Assembly (NCBI RefSeq): GCF_010671605.1
Contig: NZ_JAABOO010000002.1
Coordinates: forward strand, 1 to 64,000
Length of the DNA: 64,000 nt
From: Leptobacterium flavescens
GTDB taxonomy: Bacteria > Bacteroidota > Bacteroidia > Flavobacteriales > Flavobacteriaceae
Direction of reading: 5' to 3'
Shown: one piece after another, positions 29,507 to 37,354 of the stretch
How positions within the stretch are numbered: position 1 is the first letter of the stretch
Layout: each line of letters opens with the position of its first letter
Made by a program: the position numbers and the translations under genes
The notes under the pieces: model-generated
What the model was told of the DNA's origin: nothing
Database searches by the model: none
The model's input: only the letters and a program-made list of their open reading frames with translations

Positions 29507-29827
29507 ATGAACGATCTAAGAAAAACAGAAGCTCCTGTTTCGACAGTTACCATCGACAAGAACAAATTTGATTCTCCTACAGAGAATATCTATGAAGCAA
29601 TTTCCGTGGTAGCCAAAAGAGCTAATCAAATCAATGCGGAGATAAAGAAAGAGCTTATCGAAAAGCTTGAAGAATTTGCTACTTACACAGACAGTCTCGA
29701 AGAGATATTTGAGAATAAGGAGCAAATAGAAGTATCTAAATTCTATGAAAAATTACCTAAACCGCACGCTATTGCTATTCAGGAATGGCTGGAAGGTAAA
29801 ATTTATCATAGAAACACCGAAAAATAA
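29507..29827 (+). CDS. rpoZ: DNA-directed RNA polymerase subunit omega-like protein
   Basis: This 106-residue protein has the omega/Rpb6 core ENIYEAISVVAKRANQINAE (about 27-46), with the conserved AKRANQI. Omega binds beta-prime and helps polymerase assembly. Bacteroidota omega is longer than E. coli's at its C-terminus; here residues 55-106 are an acidic tail of unknown role (YTDSLEEIFENKEQIEVSKF). It lies 12 bases after bamD and 7 bases before coaBC, as in related genomes. Confidence 0.9.
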   Translation: MNDLRKTEAPVSTVTIDKNKFDSPTENIYEAISVVAKRANQINAEIKKELIEKLEEFATYTDSLEEIFENKEQIEVSKFYEKLPKPHAIAIQEWLEGKIYHRNTEK

Positions 29828-29834
29828 ATCTTTC

Positions 29835-31046
29835 ATGTCCGTATTAAGCGGTAAAAATATTCTTTTAGGAATAACAGGAGGTATAGCCGCTTATAAGACG
29901 GCTTTTCTTGTAAGATATTTTATCAAAAAAGGGGCCAACGTCAAAGTGGTAATGACAGAGAATGCCAAAGACTTTGTTACCCCTCTTACCTTATCCACTC
30001 TATCTAAAAACCCGGTTTTTTCATCCTTTACGGAAGAAGAAGATGAGAATGCGGTATGGAATAATCACGTCGACCTCGGCCTGTGGGCAGATATTATGGT
30101 AGTTGCTCCGGCAACAGCCAATACTCTTGCTAAAATGGCAAATGGCGTATGTGATAACTTCCTTCTTGCCGTATATCTGTCTGCCAAATGCCCGGTCTAC
30201 TTTGCGCCGGCAATGGACCTTGATATGTACAGGCACGAATCGACCGCCAAATCTTTTGAAGCACTTAAGGGCTATGGGAATATTATGATCCCTGCAGCTC
30301 ACGGAGAGCTGGCCAGTGGTTTGATAGGAGAGGGGAGAATGGCCGAACCGGAAGATATAGTAAGCTTTATAGAAAGCGATATCCTCAGTAAATTACCCTT
30401 AAAAGGCAAAAAGGTGGTTATCACGGCAGGACCTACATATGAGGCCATAGACCCGGTTCGTTTTATCGGGAACCACTCCACCGGAAGGATGGGCTTTGAA
30501 CTTGCAAAAGAAGCTGCCCGTCTCGGAGCTGAGGTAAAGCTGGTAACCGGACCTACAAATTTTAATGCAGATTCTTCCCTGATCGAAGTTATCAGGGTAA
30601 CAAGTGCTCAGCAGATGTACGATGCGGTACACGAGCACTATCCGTCTGCCGATATTGCCATCCTCTCTGCCGCAGTGGCCGATTACAGACCTAAAAATGT
30701 GGCCGACAAAAAAATAAAAAAGAAGGATGCAGCGTTAACTATAGAGTTGGAACCAACACAGGATATTCTGGCATCTATAGGAAAGATAAAGAAACATCAG
30801 TTTTTGGTAGGGTTTGCACTGGAAACCAATGACGAGCTCGAAAATGCCAAGAAAAAATTAAATAAGAAGAACCTGGATGCGATCGTTCTTAATTCATTAA
30901 ACGATGAAGGTGCCGGATTTGGAAAACCAACAAATAAGATTACCTTTATTGATAAGAACCTTGATATTACGTCTTTCGGACTTAAATCCAAGACAGAAGT
31001 GGCAAGGGATATCTTTAATGAAATATTAAAAAGAACCGATGCTTAA
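29835..31046 (+). CDS. coaBC: Bifunctional phosphopantothenoylcysteine decarboxylase/phosphopantothenate-cysteine ligase
   Basis: CoaBC makes 4'-phosphopantetheine in coenzyme A synthesis. The ATG at 29835 (MSVLSGKNILLGITGGIAAYK) gives 403 residues; a longer frame from 29745 overlaps rpoZ without reason. The flavin decarboxylase half shows GGIAAYKT, the His in NNHVDLGLWADIMVVAPATANTLAK and PAMDLDMY (about 115-122). The ligase half starts near 185 with KVVITAGPTYEAIDPVRFIGNHSTGRMG and ends GFALETNDELENAKKKL. Its stop overlaps porD by eight bases. dephospho-CoA kinase is at 37354. Confidence 0.96.
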   Translation: MSVLSGKNILLGITGGIAAYKTAFLVRYFIKKGANVKVVMTENAKDFVTPLTLSTLSKNPVFSSFTEEEDENAVWNNHVDLGLWADIMVVAPATANTLAKMANGVCDNFLLAVYLSAKCPVYFAPAMDLDMYRHESTAKSFEALKGYGNIMIPAAHGELASGLIGEGRMAEPEDIVSFIESDILSKLPLKGKKVVITAGPTYEAIDPVRFIGNHSTGRMGFELAKEAARLGAEVKLVTGPTNFNADSSLIEVIRVTSAQQMYDAVHEHYPSADIAILSAAVADYRPKNVADKKIKKKDAALTIELEPTQDILASIGKIKKHQFLVGFALETNDELENAKKKLNKKNLDAIVLNSLNDEGAGFGKPTNKITFIDKNLDITSFGLKSKTEVARDIFNEILKRTDA

Positions 31047-31932
31047 GAAGATCCTTTTTTTATTCGCACTTAGCTTTACAATGCTCCTGCAGTCGCAGGA
31101 ACTGAATTGTACTATTATTGTCAATTCAGATCAGGTTAATCAGACCAATCAGCAGATCTTTAAAACCCTTGAGCGTTCCCTGAACGATTATGTGAATAAA
31201 ACCAAATGGACCAATAAAAGATACGGGCAGCAAGAGCGTATTAACTGCAATATGCTTATCACCATTACCTCTTTTGATTCGAACAGCGAATTCTCCGGTA
31301 CGATCCAGGTGCAATCGAGCAGGCCTGTTTTTAATGCATCCTATGAAACTCCGGTCTTTAATCATAATGATCGTCAGTTTAATTTTAACTATCTCGAATT
31401 CGAACCGCTTTTTTACAATCCCAATTCCTATGAGTCCAACCTGGTAGGGGTAATTACCTACTATGTGTATGTTATTCTGGGGATAGATGCCGATACTTTT
31501 TCCAAGAATGCGGGAACCGAGTATTTTGAAAAGGCAAGAGAAGTGGTTAACCTGGCACAAGGTGCAGGATACCTGGGATGGCAGCAAGCCGACGGGAACA
31601 GGACACGATGGGAGCTCATAGATAACATGCTTTCCAATACCTTCAGGGAATACCGTACGGTTATGTATAATTATCACCGTTTGGGCCTCGATGTTATGGT
31701 CGATAACGGATCTCTCGGAAAACAATCGGTGGCCAGCTGTATGAAAATATTTGAGAACCTGGTAAAGAGAAGGCCTAATTCCTTCCTGCTTCAAACCTTT
31801 TTTGACGCCAAATCGGAAGAGATCCTCAATGTATTTTCAGACGGACCCAAAGTGGATATCGTCAGCCTTAAGAATTCTCTAAATAAAATAGCTCCTTTTT
31901 ACGCAAATACCTGGGAGAAGATAAAATATTAA
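31039..31932 (+). CDS. porD: DUF4835 family protein, type IX secretion component PorD
   Basis: The 297-residue protein starts with a signal peptide (MLKKILFLFALSFTMLLQSQ) and then has the DUF4835 pattern: LNCTIIVNSDQVNQTNQQIF (about 22-41), SYETPVFNHNDRQFNFNYLE (about 99-118) and YYVYVILGIDADTFS (about 141-155). This family corresponds to PorD, needed for type IX secretion in Porphyromonas and found in the same gene neighbourhood. It is periplasmic or outer-membrane associated. It overlaps coaBC by eight bases and precedes recN. Confidence 0.85.
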   Translation: MLKKILFLFALSFTMLLQSQELNCTIIVNSDQVNQTNQQIFKTLERSLNDYVNKTKWTNKRYGQQERINCNMLITITSFDSNSEFSGTIQVQSSRPVFNASYETPVFNHNDRQFNFNYLEFEPLFYNPNSYESNLVGVITYYVYVILGIDADTFSKNAGTEYFEKAREVVNLAQGAGYLGWQQADGNRTRWELIDNMLSNTFREYRTVMYNYHRLGLDVMVDNGSLGKQSVASCMKIFENLVKRRPNSFLLQTFFDAKSEEILNVFSDGPKVDIVSLKNSLNKIAPFYANTWEKIKY

Positions 31933-31993
31933 GCAAAGTTTTTTACCTGTCAGATAACAGTCATATATTTGATCTTCTTAAAAGCGAAAAACT

Positions 31994-33646
31994 TTGTTAA
32001 CATCACTTTCCATAAAAAATTACGCGCTTATTGATAAGCTTCAGGTGGATTTTGATAAGGGATTGACCATTATCACAGGAGAAACCGGAGCGGGAAAGTC
32101 CATTCTTCTGGGAGGATTATCGCTGATCCTTGGAAAAAGAGCCGATCTTGGTAGCCTTAAATCCAAGGATGAAAAATGCGTGATCGAAGCAGACTTTTTT
32201 ATCGAAAAATACAAGTTGCAGGCCTTCTTTAAAGAGGCAGATATAGATTATGAAGCCAATACCATTATCAGGAGGGAGATCCTTCCCAGTGGTAAATCCA
32301 GGGCTTTTATCAACGATACTCCCGTTACGCTGGATGTTTTGGCATCCCTCGGAAGTCAGCTTATCGATATCCACTCCCAGCATCAGACATTAAGACTGAC
32401 TGAAAATGATTTTCAGTTCAGGATCATCGATGCAGTGGCTGCGAATGATTCGGCATTGGAGGAGTACAGTCTGAAACTTAAGGATTATCACGCTGCTAAA
32501 AAAGAGCTTCAGCGACTTATAGATTTTCAGGCCGAAGCCAATAAAGAGCATGACTACAATAGTTTTTTACTTAAGGAACTTCAGGAAGCTAAACTGGAAA
32601 ATGGGATGCTGAAAGAACTCGAAGCCGATTTTGAAAAGCTGAACAATGTAGAGGAAATTGGTGAAAAACTGGCGCATGCATATCAGCAACTTACCGCAGA
32701 ACAATACGGTATCCTTAGCGGACTTACAGAATTAAAATCAAGTATTCAGAAACTGGCTTCCTACGGGGAGCAGTTCGATAATTTATACCAACGGGTTAAT
32801 TCGGTAGCCATAGAGCTGGACGATATTCAAATGGAGGTCAAACGTCAGGAGGAAAGCCTGGAGACCGACCCCCGCTTGCTGGAAGAGATCCAATCAAGAT
32901 TACAGCTTATTTACGATCTTCAGAAAAAACACCATGCCATAGAGCTTGAAGAACTATTGGAGATCCAACAGGCGTTGGAACAAAAGGTAGAGGTAACAGA
33001 GAATCTGGATGCAGAGATCAAGCAGTGGCAGTTAAAGGTACTCGACCTGGAGAAAGAACTGGATACCCTGGCAGAAGGAATACATTCAAACAGGGAAATG
33101 GCAATTCCGAGATTGAGTTCTTACCTGGAAGAATCCCTTTTTGAACTGGGAATGCCCAACGCTAAATTTGATATAGGCGTGAATAAAACTCATTCCTATT
33201 TTGCTAACGGAAAAGATGAACTTAGGTTTTTATTTTCTGCAAATAAGGGAAGCAATTACGGAGAGCTTAAAAAAGTGGCTTCGGGAGGGGAACTATCCAG
33301 GATCATGTTGTCTATAAAATCTATCCTGGCCGAATATATGCAATTGCCAACCATTATGTTCGATGAGATCGATACAGGTGTATCCGGAGAGATCTCGAAT
33401 AAGATGGGAGATATTATGGCCGGAATGAGTAAAAATATGCAGGTATTTACCATTACACACCTTCCGCAGATAGCAGCAAAAGGAGAAAGCCATTTTGAGG
33501 TCTTTAAAGAAGATGTAAATGAGGTAACCTATACCCGGATGAAAAAGCTTGATAAAGAGGAGAGGATCAAGGCAATTGCGGAAATGCTCGGAGGAAAAGA
33601 TATCAGTTCTTCGGCCCTTGCACATGCCAAGCAACTTCTCAATTAA
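31994..33646 (+). CDS. recN: DNA repair protein RecN
   Basis: RecN is an SMC-like ATPase acting in double-strand break repair. It has Walker A GETGAGKSILLGGLSLILGKR (about 29-49; P-loop GETGAGKS), two coiled-coil arms (about 150-360), and the C-terminal signature LKKVASGGELSRIMLSIK (about 425-442), Walker B TIMFDEIDTGVSGE (about 452-465) and the D-loop. The start is TTG at 31994 (MLTSLSIKNYALIDKL), the only start that gives the full family N-terminus. Length is 550 residues. It ends the bamD gene run. Confidence 0.96.
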   Translation: MLTSLSIKNYALIDKLQVDFDKGLTIITGETGAGKSILLGGLSLILGKRADLGSLKSKDEKCVIEADFFIEKYKLQAFFKEADIDYEANTIIRREILPSGKSRAFINDTPVTLDVLASLGSQLIDIHSQHQTLRLTENDFQFRIIDAVAANDSALEEYSLKLKDYHAAKKELQRLIDFQAEANKEHDYNSFLLKELQEAKLENGMLKELEADFEKLNNVEEIGEKLAHAYQQLTAEQYGILSGLTELKSSIQKLASYGEQFDNLYQRVNSVAIELDDIQMEVKRQEESLETDPRLLEEIQSRLQLIYDLQKKHHAIELEELLEIQQALEQKVEVTENLDAEIKQWQLKVLDLEKELDTLAEGIHSNREMAIPRLSSYLEESLFELGMPNAKFDIGVNKTHSYFANGKDELRFLFSANKGSNYGELKKVASGGELSRIMLSIKSILAEYMQLPTIMFDEIDTGVSGEISNKMGDIMAGMSKNMQVFTITHLPQIAAKGESHFEVFKEDVNEVTYTRMKKLDKEERIKAIAEMLGGKDISSSALAHAKQLLN

Positions 33647-33709
33647 AGTGAAACGTAAAAATCGGATGTTTTCAGGCCCAAACCTGGATCTGAATGAAAT
33701 AAAAATGTG

Positions 33710-33717
33710 TATTTTTG
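33710..33717 (+). promoter_or_regulatory. fabI -7 promoter element (TATTTTTG)
   Basis: TATTTTTG is a full TAnnTTTG match, predicting a start near 33721 and a 38-base leader before fabI. No good -33 element. Confidence 0.5.
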
Positions 33718-33758
33718 ACAGCTGATAAAGAATACTAAATACTACTAAAACTTAAACT

Positions 33759-34574
33759 ATGCCATACAATTTGTTAAAAGGGAAAAAAGGAATAATTTTT
33801 GGCGCGTTAGATGAGAATTCAATCGCCTGGAAAACGGCGGAGCGCATTCATGAAGAAGGAGGTGAATTCGTCTTGACAAACGCCCCGATTGCAATGAGAA
33901 TGGGGCAGATCAATCAACTGGCTGAAAAGACCGGATCTCAGATAATCCCTGCCGACGCAACAAACCTGGAAGACCTTCAGAACCTGGTAGAGAAATCTAT
34001 GGAGATCCTTGGAGGAAAACTGGATTTTGTGCTTCACTCTATAGGAATGTCTGTAAACGTTAGAAAAGGACGTGCTTATACAGATCAGAAATACGATTTT
34101 ACCACAAAAGGATGGGATGTTTCTGCAGTTTCTTTCCACAAGGTAATGCAGACCCTGTATCAGGCAGAAGCTATGAATGATTGGGGGAGTATTGTAGCTC
34201 TTACCTATATGGCTGCTCAGAGAACCTTCCCGGACTATAATGATATGGCAGACAACAAAGCATATCTGGAGTCGATTGCAAGAAGCTTCGGTTACTTTTT
34301 CGGAAAAGACAAGAAAGTAAGGGTAAATACAATATCTCAATCCCCGACACCTACTACTGCCGGACAGGGAGTTAAAGGTTTTGGTGGATTTATCTCTTAT
34401 GCCGATAAAATGTCTCCTCTGGGGAATGCAACAGCACTGGATTGTGCAAATTATACAGTGAGCCTTTTCTCAGATCTGACGAGAAAGGTAACCATGCAAA
34501 ACCTCTTTCACGACGGAGGATTTTCCAATACCGGTGTGAGTAATGAGGTAATTGAGAAATTCAGCGAAGAATAA
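33759..34574 (+). CDS. fabI: Enoyl-[acyl-carrier-protein] reductase FabI
   Basis: FabI carries out the last reduction in each round of fatty acid elongation with NADH. The 271-residue short-chain dehydrogenase has KGKKGIIFGALDENSIAWK (about 7-25), the nucleotide-binding region DATNLEDLQNLVE, LDFVLHSIGMS (about 88-98), and LTYMAAQRTFPDYNDMADNK (about 147-166), which covers the catalytic Tyr and Lys region. The end TMQNLFHDGGFSNTGVS is typical. It is likely monocistronic, with its own promoter and a terminator hairpin at 34641-34682. Confidence 0.95.
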   Translation: MPYNLLKGKKGIIFGALDENSIAWKTAERIHEEGGEFVLTNAPIAMRMGQINQLAEKTGSQIIPADATNLEDLQNLVEKSMEILGGKLDFVLHSIGMSVNVRKGRAYTDQKYDFTTKGWDVSAVSFHKVMQTLYQAEAMNDWGSIVALTYMAAQRTFPDYNDMADNKAYLESIARSFGYFFGKDKKVRVNTISQSPTPTTAGQGVKGFGGFISYADKMSPLGNATALDCANYTVSLFSDLTRKVTMQNLFHDGGFSNTGVSNEVIEKFSEE

Positions 34575-34599
34575 AAATTTAAAAAACTCTGTTAGTGTA

Positions 34600-34617
34600 T
34601 CCCGATAGCTATCGGAA
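34600..34617. repeat. REP-like palindrome copy 1, imperfect
   Basis: TCCCGATAGCTATCGGAA differs by one base from the perfect dyad at 34713-34730. Palindromes of this kind are common intergenic repeats in Flavobacteriia. It sits after fabI and before its terminator. Confidence 0.7.
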
Positions 34618-34640
34618 CCTGACTTATGAGGGATAGAATA

Positions 34641-34682
34641 AAACAAAACCACTTCTCATTTTTGGGAGGTGGTTTTTTGTTG
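34641..34682 (+). terminator. fabI terminator; first copy of a 42-bp direct repeat
   Basis: AAAACCACTTCTC can pair with GGGAGGTGGTTTT over 13 bases (two G-U pairs) around an ATTTTT loop, followed by TTG. The whole 42-base unit recurs identically at 35174-35215. Confidence 0.85.
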
Positions 34683-34712
34683 TCAGTTATGGAAGATATG
34701 TCACGGATTGCA

Positions 34713-34730
34713 TCCCGATAGCTATCGGGA
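34713..34730. repeat. REP-like palindrome copy 2, perfect
   Basis: TCCCGATAGCTATCGGGA is an 18-base perfect dyad. It lies in the spacer between the two halves of the first composite repeat. The second composite repeat lacks it. Confidence 0.8.
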
Positions 34731-34744
34731 CCGGAACAACGGGG

Positions 34745-34805
34745 AAGGAGGAATCTGTATCTTTAGGATGCATAACGCTAGTCTGAGACTAGCGCCAGCT
34801 TAAGG
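34745..34805. repeat. 61-bp direct repeat with inner palindrome, copy 1
   Basis: This segment begins AAGGAGGAATCTGTATC and contains the palindrome CGCTAGTCTGAGACTAGCG (34776-34794). It matches 35225-35285 with two differences. It lies 72 bases left of the 83-residue gene. Confidence 0.85.
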
Positions 34806-34877
34806 TCGATATTCAATTTAAGATTCATAATCCCAACAATTCAGATTATTTTTTTGATATAGATTAGATATTTTATT

Positions 34878-35129
34878 ATGAAAGAAAAAGAATATTTATA
34901 TAAACTAATGCATTCTGTCTTAATCCAAATTAGAGCAGAAGCATATGAAAGAAATGATAAAAAGAGTTTCAGGCTTTGCGATTTATTACATAATGTTCCT
35001 TTAAAACTTTTAACTATCGAGCAAGACAATGGATATATAAAAATATATCAAGAGCTAGTTCGATATGCTAAATCCAATGGAATGGAACCTTGGTTGGATT
35101 CTGAGATTAAAGAAATTGAAAAATCCTGA
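34878..35129 (+). CDS. Small orphan protein in a repeat-bounded cassette
   Basis: The predicted 83-residue protein begins MKEKEYLYKLMHSVLIQIRAE. It is charged, mostly helical by pattern and soluble, with no signal, membrane segment or recognised motif. Its base composition is more AT-rich than its neighbours. It lies between two copies of a composite direct repeat (34641-34805 and 35174-35285) and is followed by a 9-bp-stem hairpin at 35136-35164. The size and cassette setting would fit an immunity protein, antitoxin or defence accessory, but nothing in the sequence proves this. Possible reading errors aside, it is a plausible real gene. Confidence 0.6.
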   Translation: MKEKEYLYKLMHSVLIQIRAEAYERNDKKSFRLCDLLHNVPLKLLTIEQDNGYIKIYQELVRYAKSNGMEPWLDSEIKEIEKS

Positions 35130-35135
35130 TAGATA

Positions 35136-35164
35136 GCACGGATTTAGCATAGTGTAATCCGTGC
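35136..35164. repeat. Hairpin after the orphan gene
   Basis: GCACGGATT pairs perfectly with AATCCGTGC around an 11-base loop, seven bases after the stop codon. There is no T run, so it is a weak terminator candidate. A related CACGGATTGCAT occurs at 34702-34713 in the first repeat. Confidence 0.6.
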
Positions 35165-35173
35165 AATGAATAT

Positions 35174-35215
35174 AAACAAAACCACTTCTCATTTTTGGGA
35201 GGTGGTTTTTTGTTG
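35174..35215 (+). repeat. 42-bp direct repeat with terminator hairpin, copy 2
   Basis: Identical to 34641-34682, including the 13-bp stem and T-rich tail. It may end the orphan gene's transcript just as copy 1 ends fabI's. Confidence 0.85.
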
Positions 35216-35224
35216 CTGAAGGGA

Positions 35225-35285
35225 AAGGAGGAATCTGTATCTTTAGGGTGCATAGCGCTAGTCTGAGACTAGCGCCAGCTTAAGG
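35225..35285. repeat. 61-bp direct repeat with inner palindrome, copy 2
   Basis: Matches 34745-34805 apart from two A to G changes. Here the palindrome extends one base further on each side (35255-35275). Confidence 0.85.
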
Positions 35286-35342
35286 GAGCAGTAATGATAG
35301 TATTTCACAAGTAACATCTATCAAAAGAATAAAAGATAATAA

Positions 35343-35369
35343 AGGCCACCAGAAAGGTGGCTTTTTTTA
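35343..35369. terminator. Terminator before the glycosyltransferase gene
   Basis: GGCCACC pairs with GGTGGC(T) around AGAAA, followed by seven T. It insulates the glycosyltransferase gene from upstream transcription. Confidence 0.8.
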
Positions 35370-35381
35370 TGCCGATTTAGT

Positions 35382-35389
35382 TACTTTTG
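35382..35389 (+). promoter_or_regulatory. -7 promoter element before the glycosyltransferase gene
   Basis: TACTTTTG ends four bases before the ATG at 35394 and 13 bases before the ATG at 35403. Transcription start would be at about 35393, which favours the second ATG or a leaderless message. Confidence 0.55.
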
Positions 35390-35402
35390 TGCCATGGAAT
35401 TA

Positions 35403-36395
35403 ATGTATTCAATTGTTGTTCCCGTATACAACAGACCGGACGAAACCGATGAACTGCTGGAGAGCCTCACAGCCCAGACTTTTGAGCACCCTTTTGAGGT
35501 GGTGATCGTAGAAGACGGGAGTACGGAAACCTCAGAGAAGATCTGTGAAAAATACAGGGAGCAACTGGATATCTCTTATTATTTTAAGGAAAATTCGGGT
35601 CCGGGCGATTCCAGGAATTACGGAATGAGAAAGGCTAAAGGGAATTATTTTATTATCCTGGATTCCGATTGCATCCTGCCACCGGAATATCTCACAGCTG
35701 CCGATGAATCGCTCAGGGAGAATTATGTAGATTGCTTCGGAGGGCCTGATGCCTCACATAGTTCCTTTACCACAATACAGAAAGCCATAAGTTACGCAAT
35801 GACTTCCTTTCTTACCACAGGAGGGATAAGAGGACATAAGAACGCAGTAGATAAGTTCCAGCCCAGGAGCTTTAATATGGGAATATCCAAAGCGGCTTTT
35901 GAGAAAACTCAGGGTTTTGGTAAGATCCATCCGGGAGAAGACCCGGACCTTACTATCAGGATATGGAAGGCAGGTTTTGAAACCAAATTTATCGAGAAGG
36001 CATTTGTATACCATAAAAGACGTATTTCCTGGAAAAAATTCTATAAGCAGGTCTATAAATTCGGACTGGCGCGACCTATCCTCAACAAATGGCATCCGCA
36101 TACCAAAAAGATCACTTATTGGTTCCCGGCCATGTTTGTATTGGCTTTGGCAGCGGCTATCCTGATCTTCTTCAGCTTGTCTGCAATTCCTCTACTGTTA
36201 TTTGCGATTTATTTTACTGTTTTATTTCTGGATTCCCTGGTTAAGAATAAGAGTATTGTTATTGCCTTTTTATCCCTTTATGCGGTCCTGATTCAGTTTT
36301 TAGGATACGGATATGGTTTTCTCAGATCATCTTTTTTACTTAAATTGAACAAAGAAGAACCGGAAAAGGTAATTCCGGAATTATTTTTTGACTGA
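35403..36395 (+). CDS. Family 2 glycosyltransferase, membrane-anchored
   Basis: From the ATG at 35403 (MYSIVVPVYNRPDETDELL) the protein has 330 residues; an ATG at 35394 would add three. The GT-A domain shows VVIVEDGSTETSEKI, NSGPGDSRNYGMRKAKGNY, the metal-binding ILDSDCILPPEYL (about 86-98) and FGKIHPGEDPDLTIRIWKAG (the catalytic ED region, about 177-196). Two or three membrane helices follow (about 240-300). It probably transfers a sugar from a nucleotide sugar at the inner membrane. Acceptor and product are unknown; no polysaccharide genes are adjacent. It is followed by the YbbR gene after two bases. Confidence 0.88.
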   Translation: MYSIVVPVYNRPDETDELLESLTAQTFEHPFEVVIVEDGSTETSEKICEKYREQLDISYYFKENSGPGDSRNYGMRKAKGNYFIILDSDCILPPEYLTAADESLRENYVDCFGGPDASHSSFTTIQKAISYAMTSFLTTGGIRGHKNAVDKFQPRSFNMGISKAAFEKTQGFGKIHPGEDPDLTIRIWKAGFETKFIEKAFVYHKRRISWKKFYKQVYKFGLARPILNKWHPHTKKITYWFPAMFVLALAAAILIFFSLSAIPLLLFAIYFTVLFLDSLVKNKSIVIAFLSLYAVLIQFLGYGYGFLRSSFLLKLNKEEPEKVIPELFFD

Positions 36396-36397
36396 AA

Positions 36398-37354
36398 ATG
36401 ATCAAAGGTATTAAAAGATTCATCCGGAGAATTTTTAAACAGCGTAAAGCAACTATGTTTACGTTCTTTATCCTGTTTTCAACTATTCTATGGATCCTGA
36501 TCAAGTTTTCTGATAAATATACCGGAGATGTGACTTTCAGACTGGCATATGGTAATGTACCGGAAGACAGAATACTTCTGGGAACACCTCCGTCCAACCT
36601 GAGTGCTACGATTAATGCACAGGGGTTTCAGATACTGAGCTATCGTCTTTTCCGAAGGGAACTAGAACTGGATGTAAGCCAGGCTTCCGAAACCAACTAC
36701 CTTAGTGAAGACAACCTTAAACAAGCTATTCGCGAGCAGTTTTCAAAAAATATTACCCTGGAAGAGCTTGGGACAAAGAGGATCAGATTGGATTTTGGGG
36801 TCAATAAAGAAAAAGAAGTGATCGTGCTTCCGGAGCTCGATATAAAATTTGCAAGCGATTTTGAATTATATGACAGCCTGAAGGCATTTCCTTCCAGCAT
36901 CACCATAAGAGGCCCCGAAGATGCTGTAGATACGATAGAGGTTCTGAGGACCAAAAGGATATTTTTGACAGGTGTAAATGAAGATATCAACTTAAAAGCC
37001 GACCTCGATATCGATAGTAAACTGGCGCATCTTATTTACAGTGAGAAAAGTGTTTCCGTCAGGGGAAAGGTAGAGCGCTTTTCCGAGCAGGTCATTCGGG
37101 TTCCTATTGTGGTTTCCAATGTACCTCCGGGTTCAGAAGTAAGAGTCTTTCCTAAAGAAGTAAGCGTGTTATGTAGAGCAACTTTAAACGACTTAAAGAC
37201 TATTAGTGCAAATGATTTTATGATAGTTTGTGATTTTGAGGAAGCTAACCCTAATTCAAATTATTTGATCCCGAGAATAGAGAAGAAACCCGAACTGGTT
37301 AAAGAGGCAAGTTTAATGGAGAAGAAGGTAGAATTTTTAATCAACAGGAATTAA
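36398..37354 (+). CDS. YbbR-like domain protein
   Basis: This 318-residue protein has an N-terminal cytoplasmic tail (KGIKRFIRRIFKQRKATMF), one membrane helix (about 21-38) and then tandem YbbR-type beta domains outside the membrane, for example PSSITIRGPEDAVDTIEVL (about 166-184) and IRVPIVVSNVPPGSEVRVFP (about 231-250). In Firmicutes YbbR (CdaR) regulates a diadenylate cyclase; no cyclase gene is adjacent here, so that role is not implied. It is coupled to coaE by a one-base overlap. Confidence 0.85.
   Translation: MIKGIKRFIRRIFKQRKATMFTFFILFSTILWILIKFSDKYTGDVTFRLAYGNVPEDRILLGTPPSNLSATINAQGFQILSYRLFRRELELDVSQASETNYLSEDNLKQAIREQFSKNITLEELGTKRIRLDFGVNKEKEVIVLPELDIKFASDFELYDSLKAFPSSITIRGPEDAVDTIEVLRTKRIFLTGVNEDINLKADLDIDSKLAHLIYSEKSVSVRGKVERFSEQVIRVPIVVSNVPPGSEVRVFPKEVSVLCRATLNDLKTISANDFMIVCDFEEANPNSNYLIPRIEKKPELVKEASLMEKKVEFLINRN

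Noticed and set aside
34641-35285. Integron-like attC cassette
   Set aside because: The repeats are direct with inner palindromes, but no integrase or attC core (GTTRRRY) was seen and there is only one gene in the cassette.
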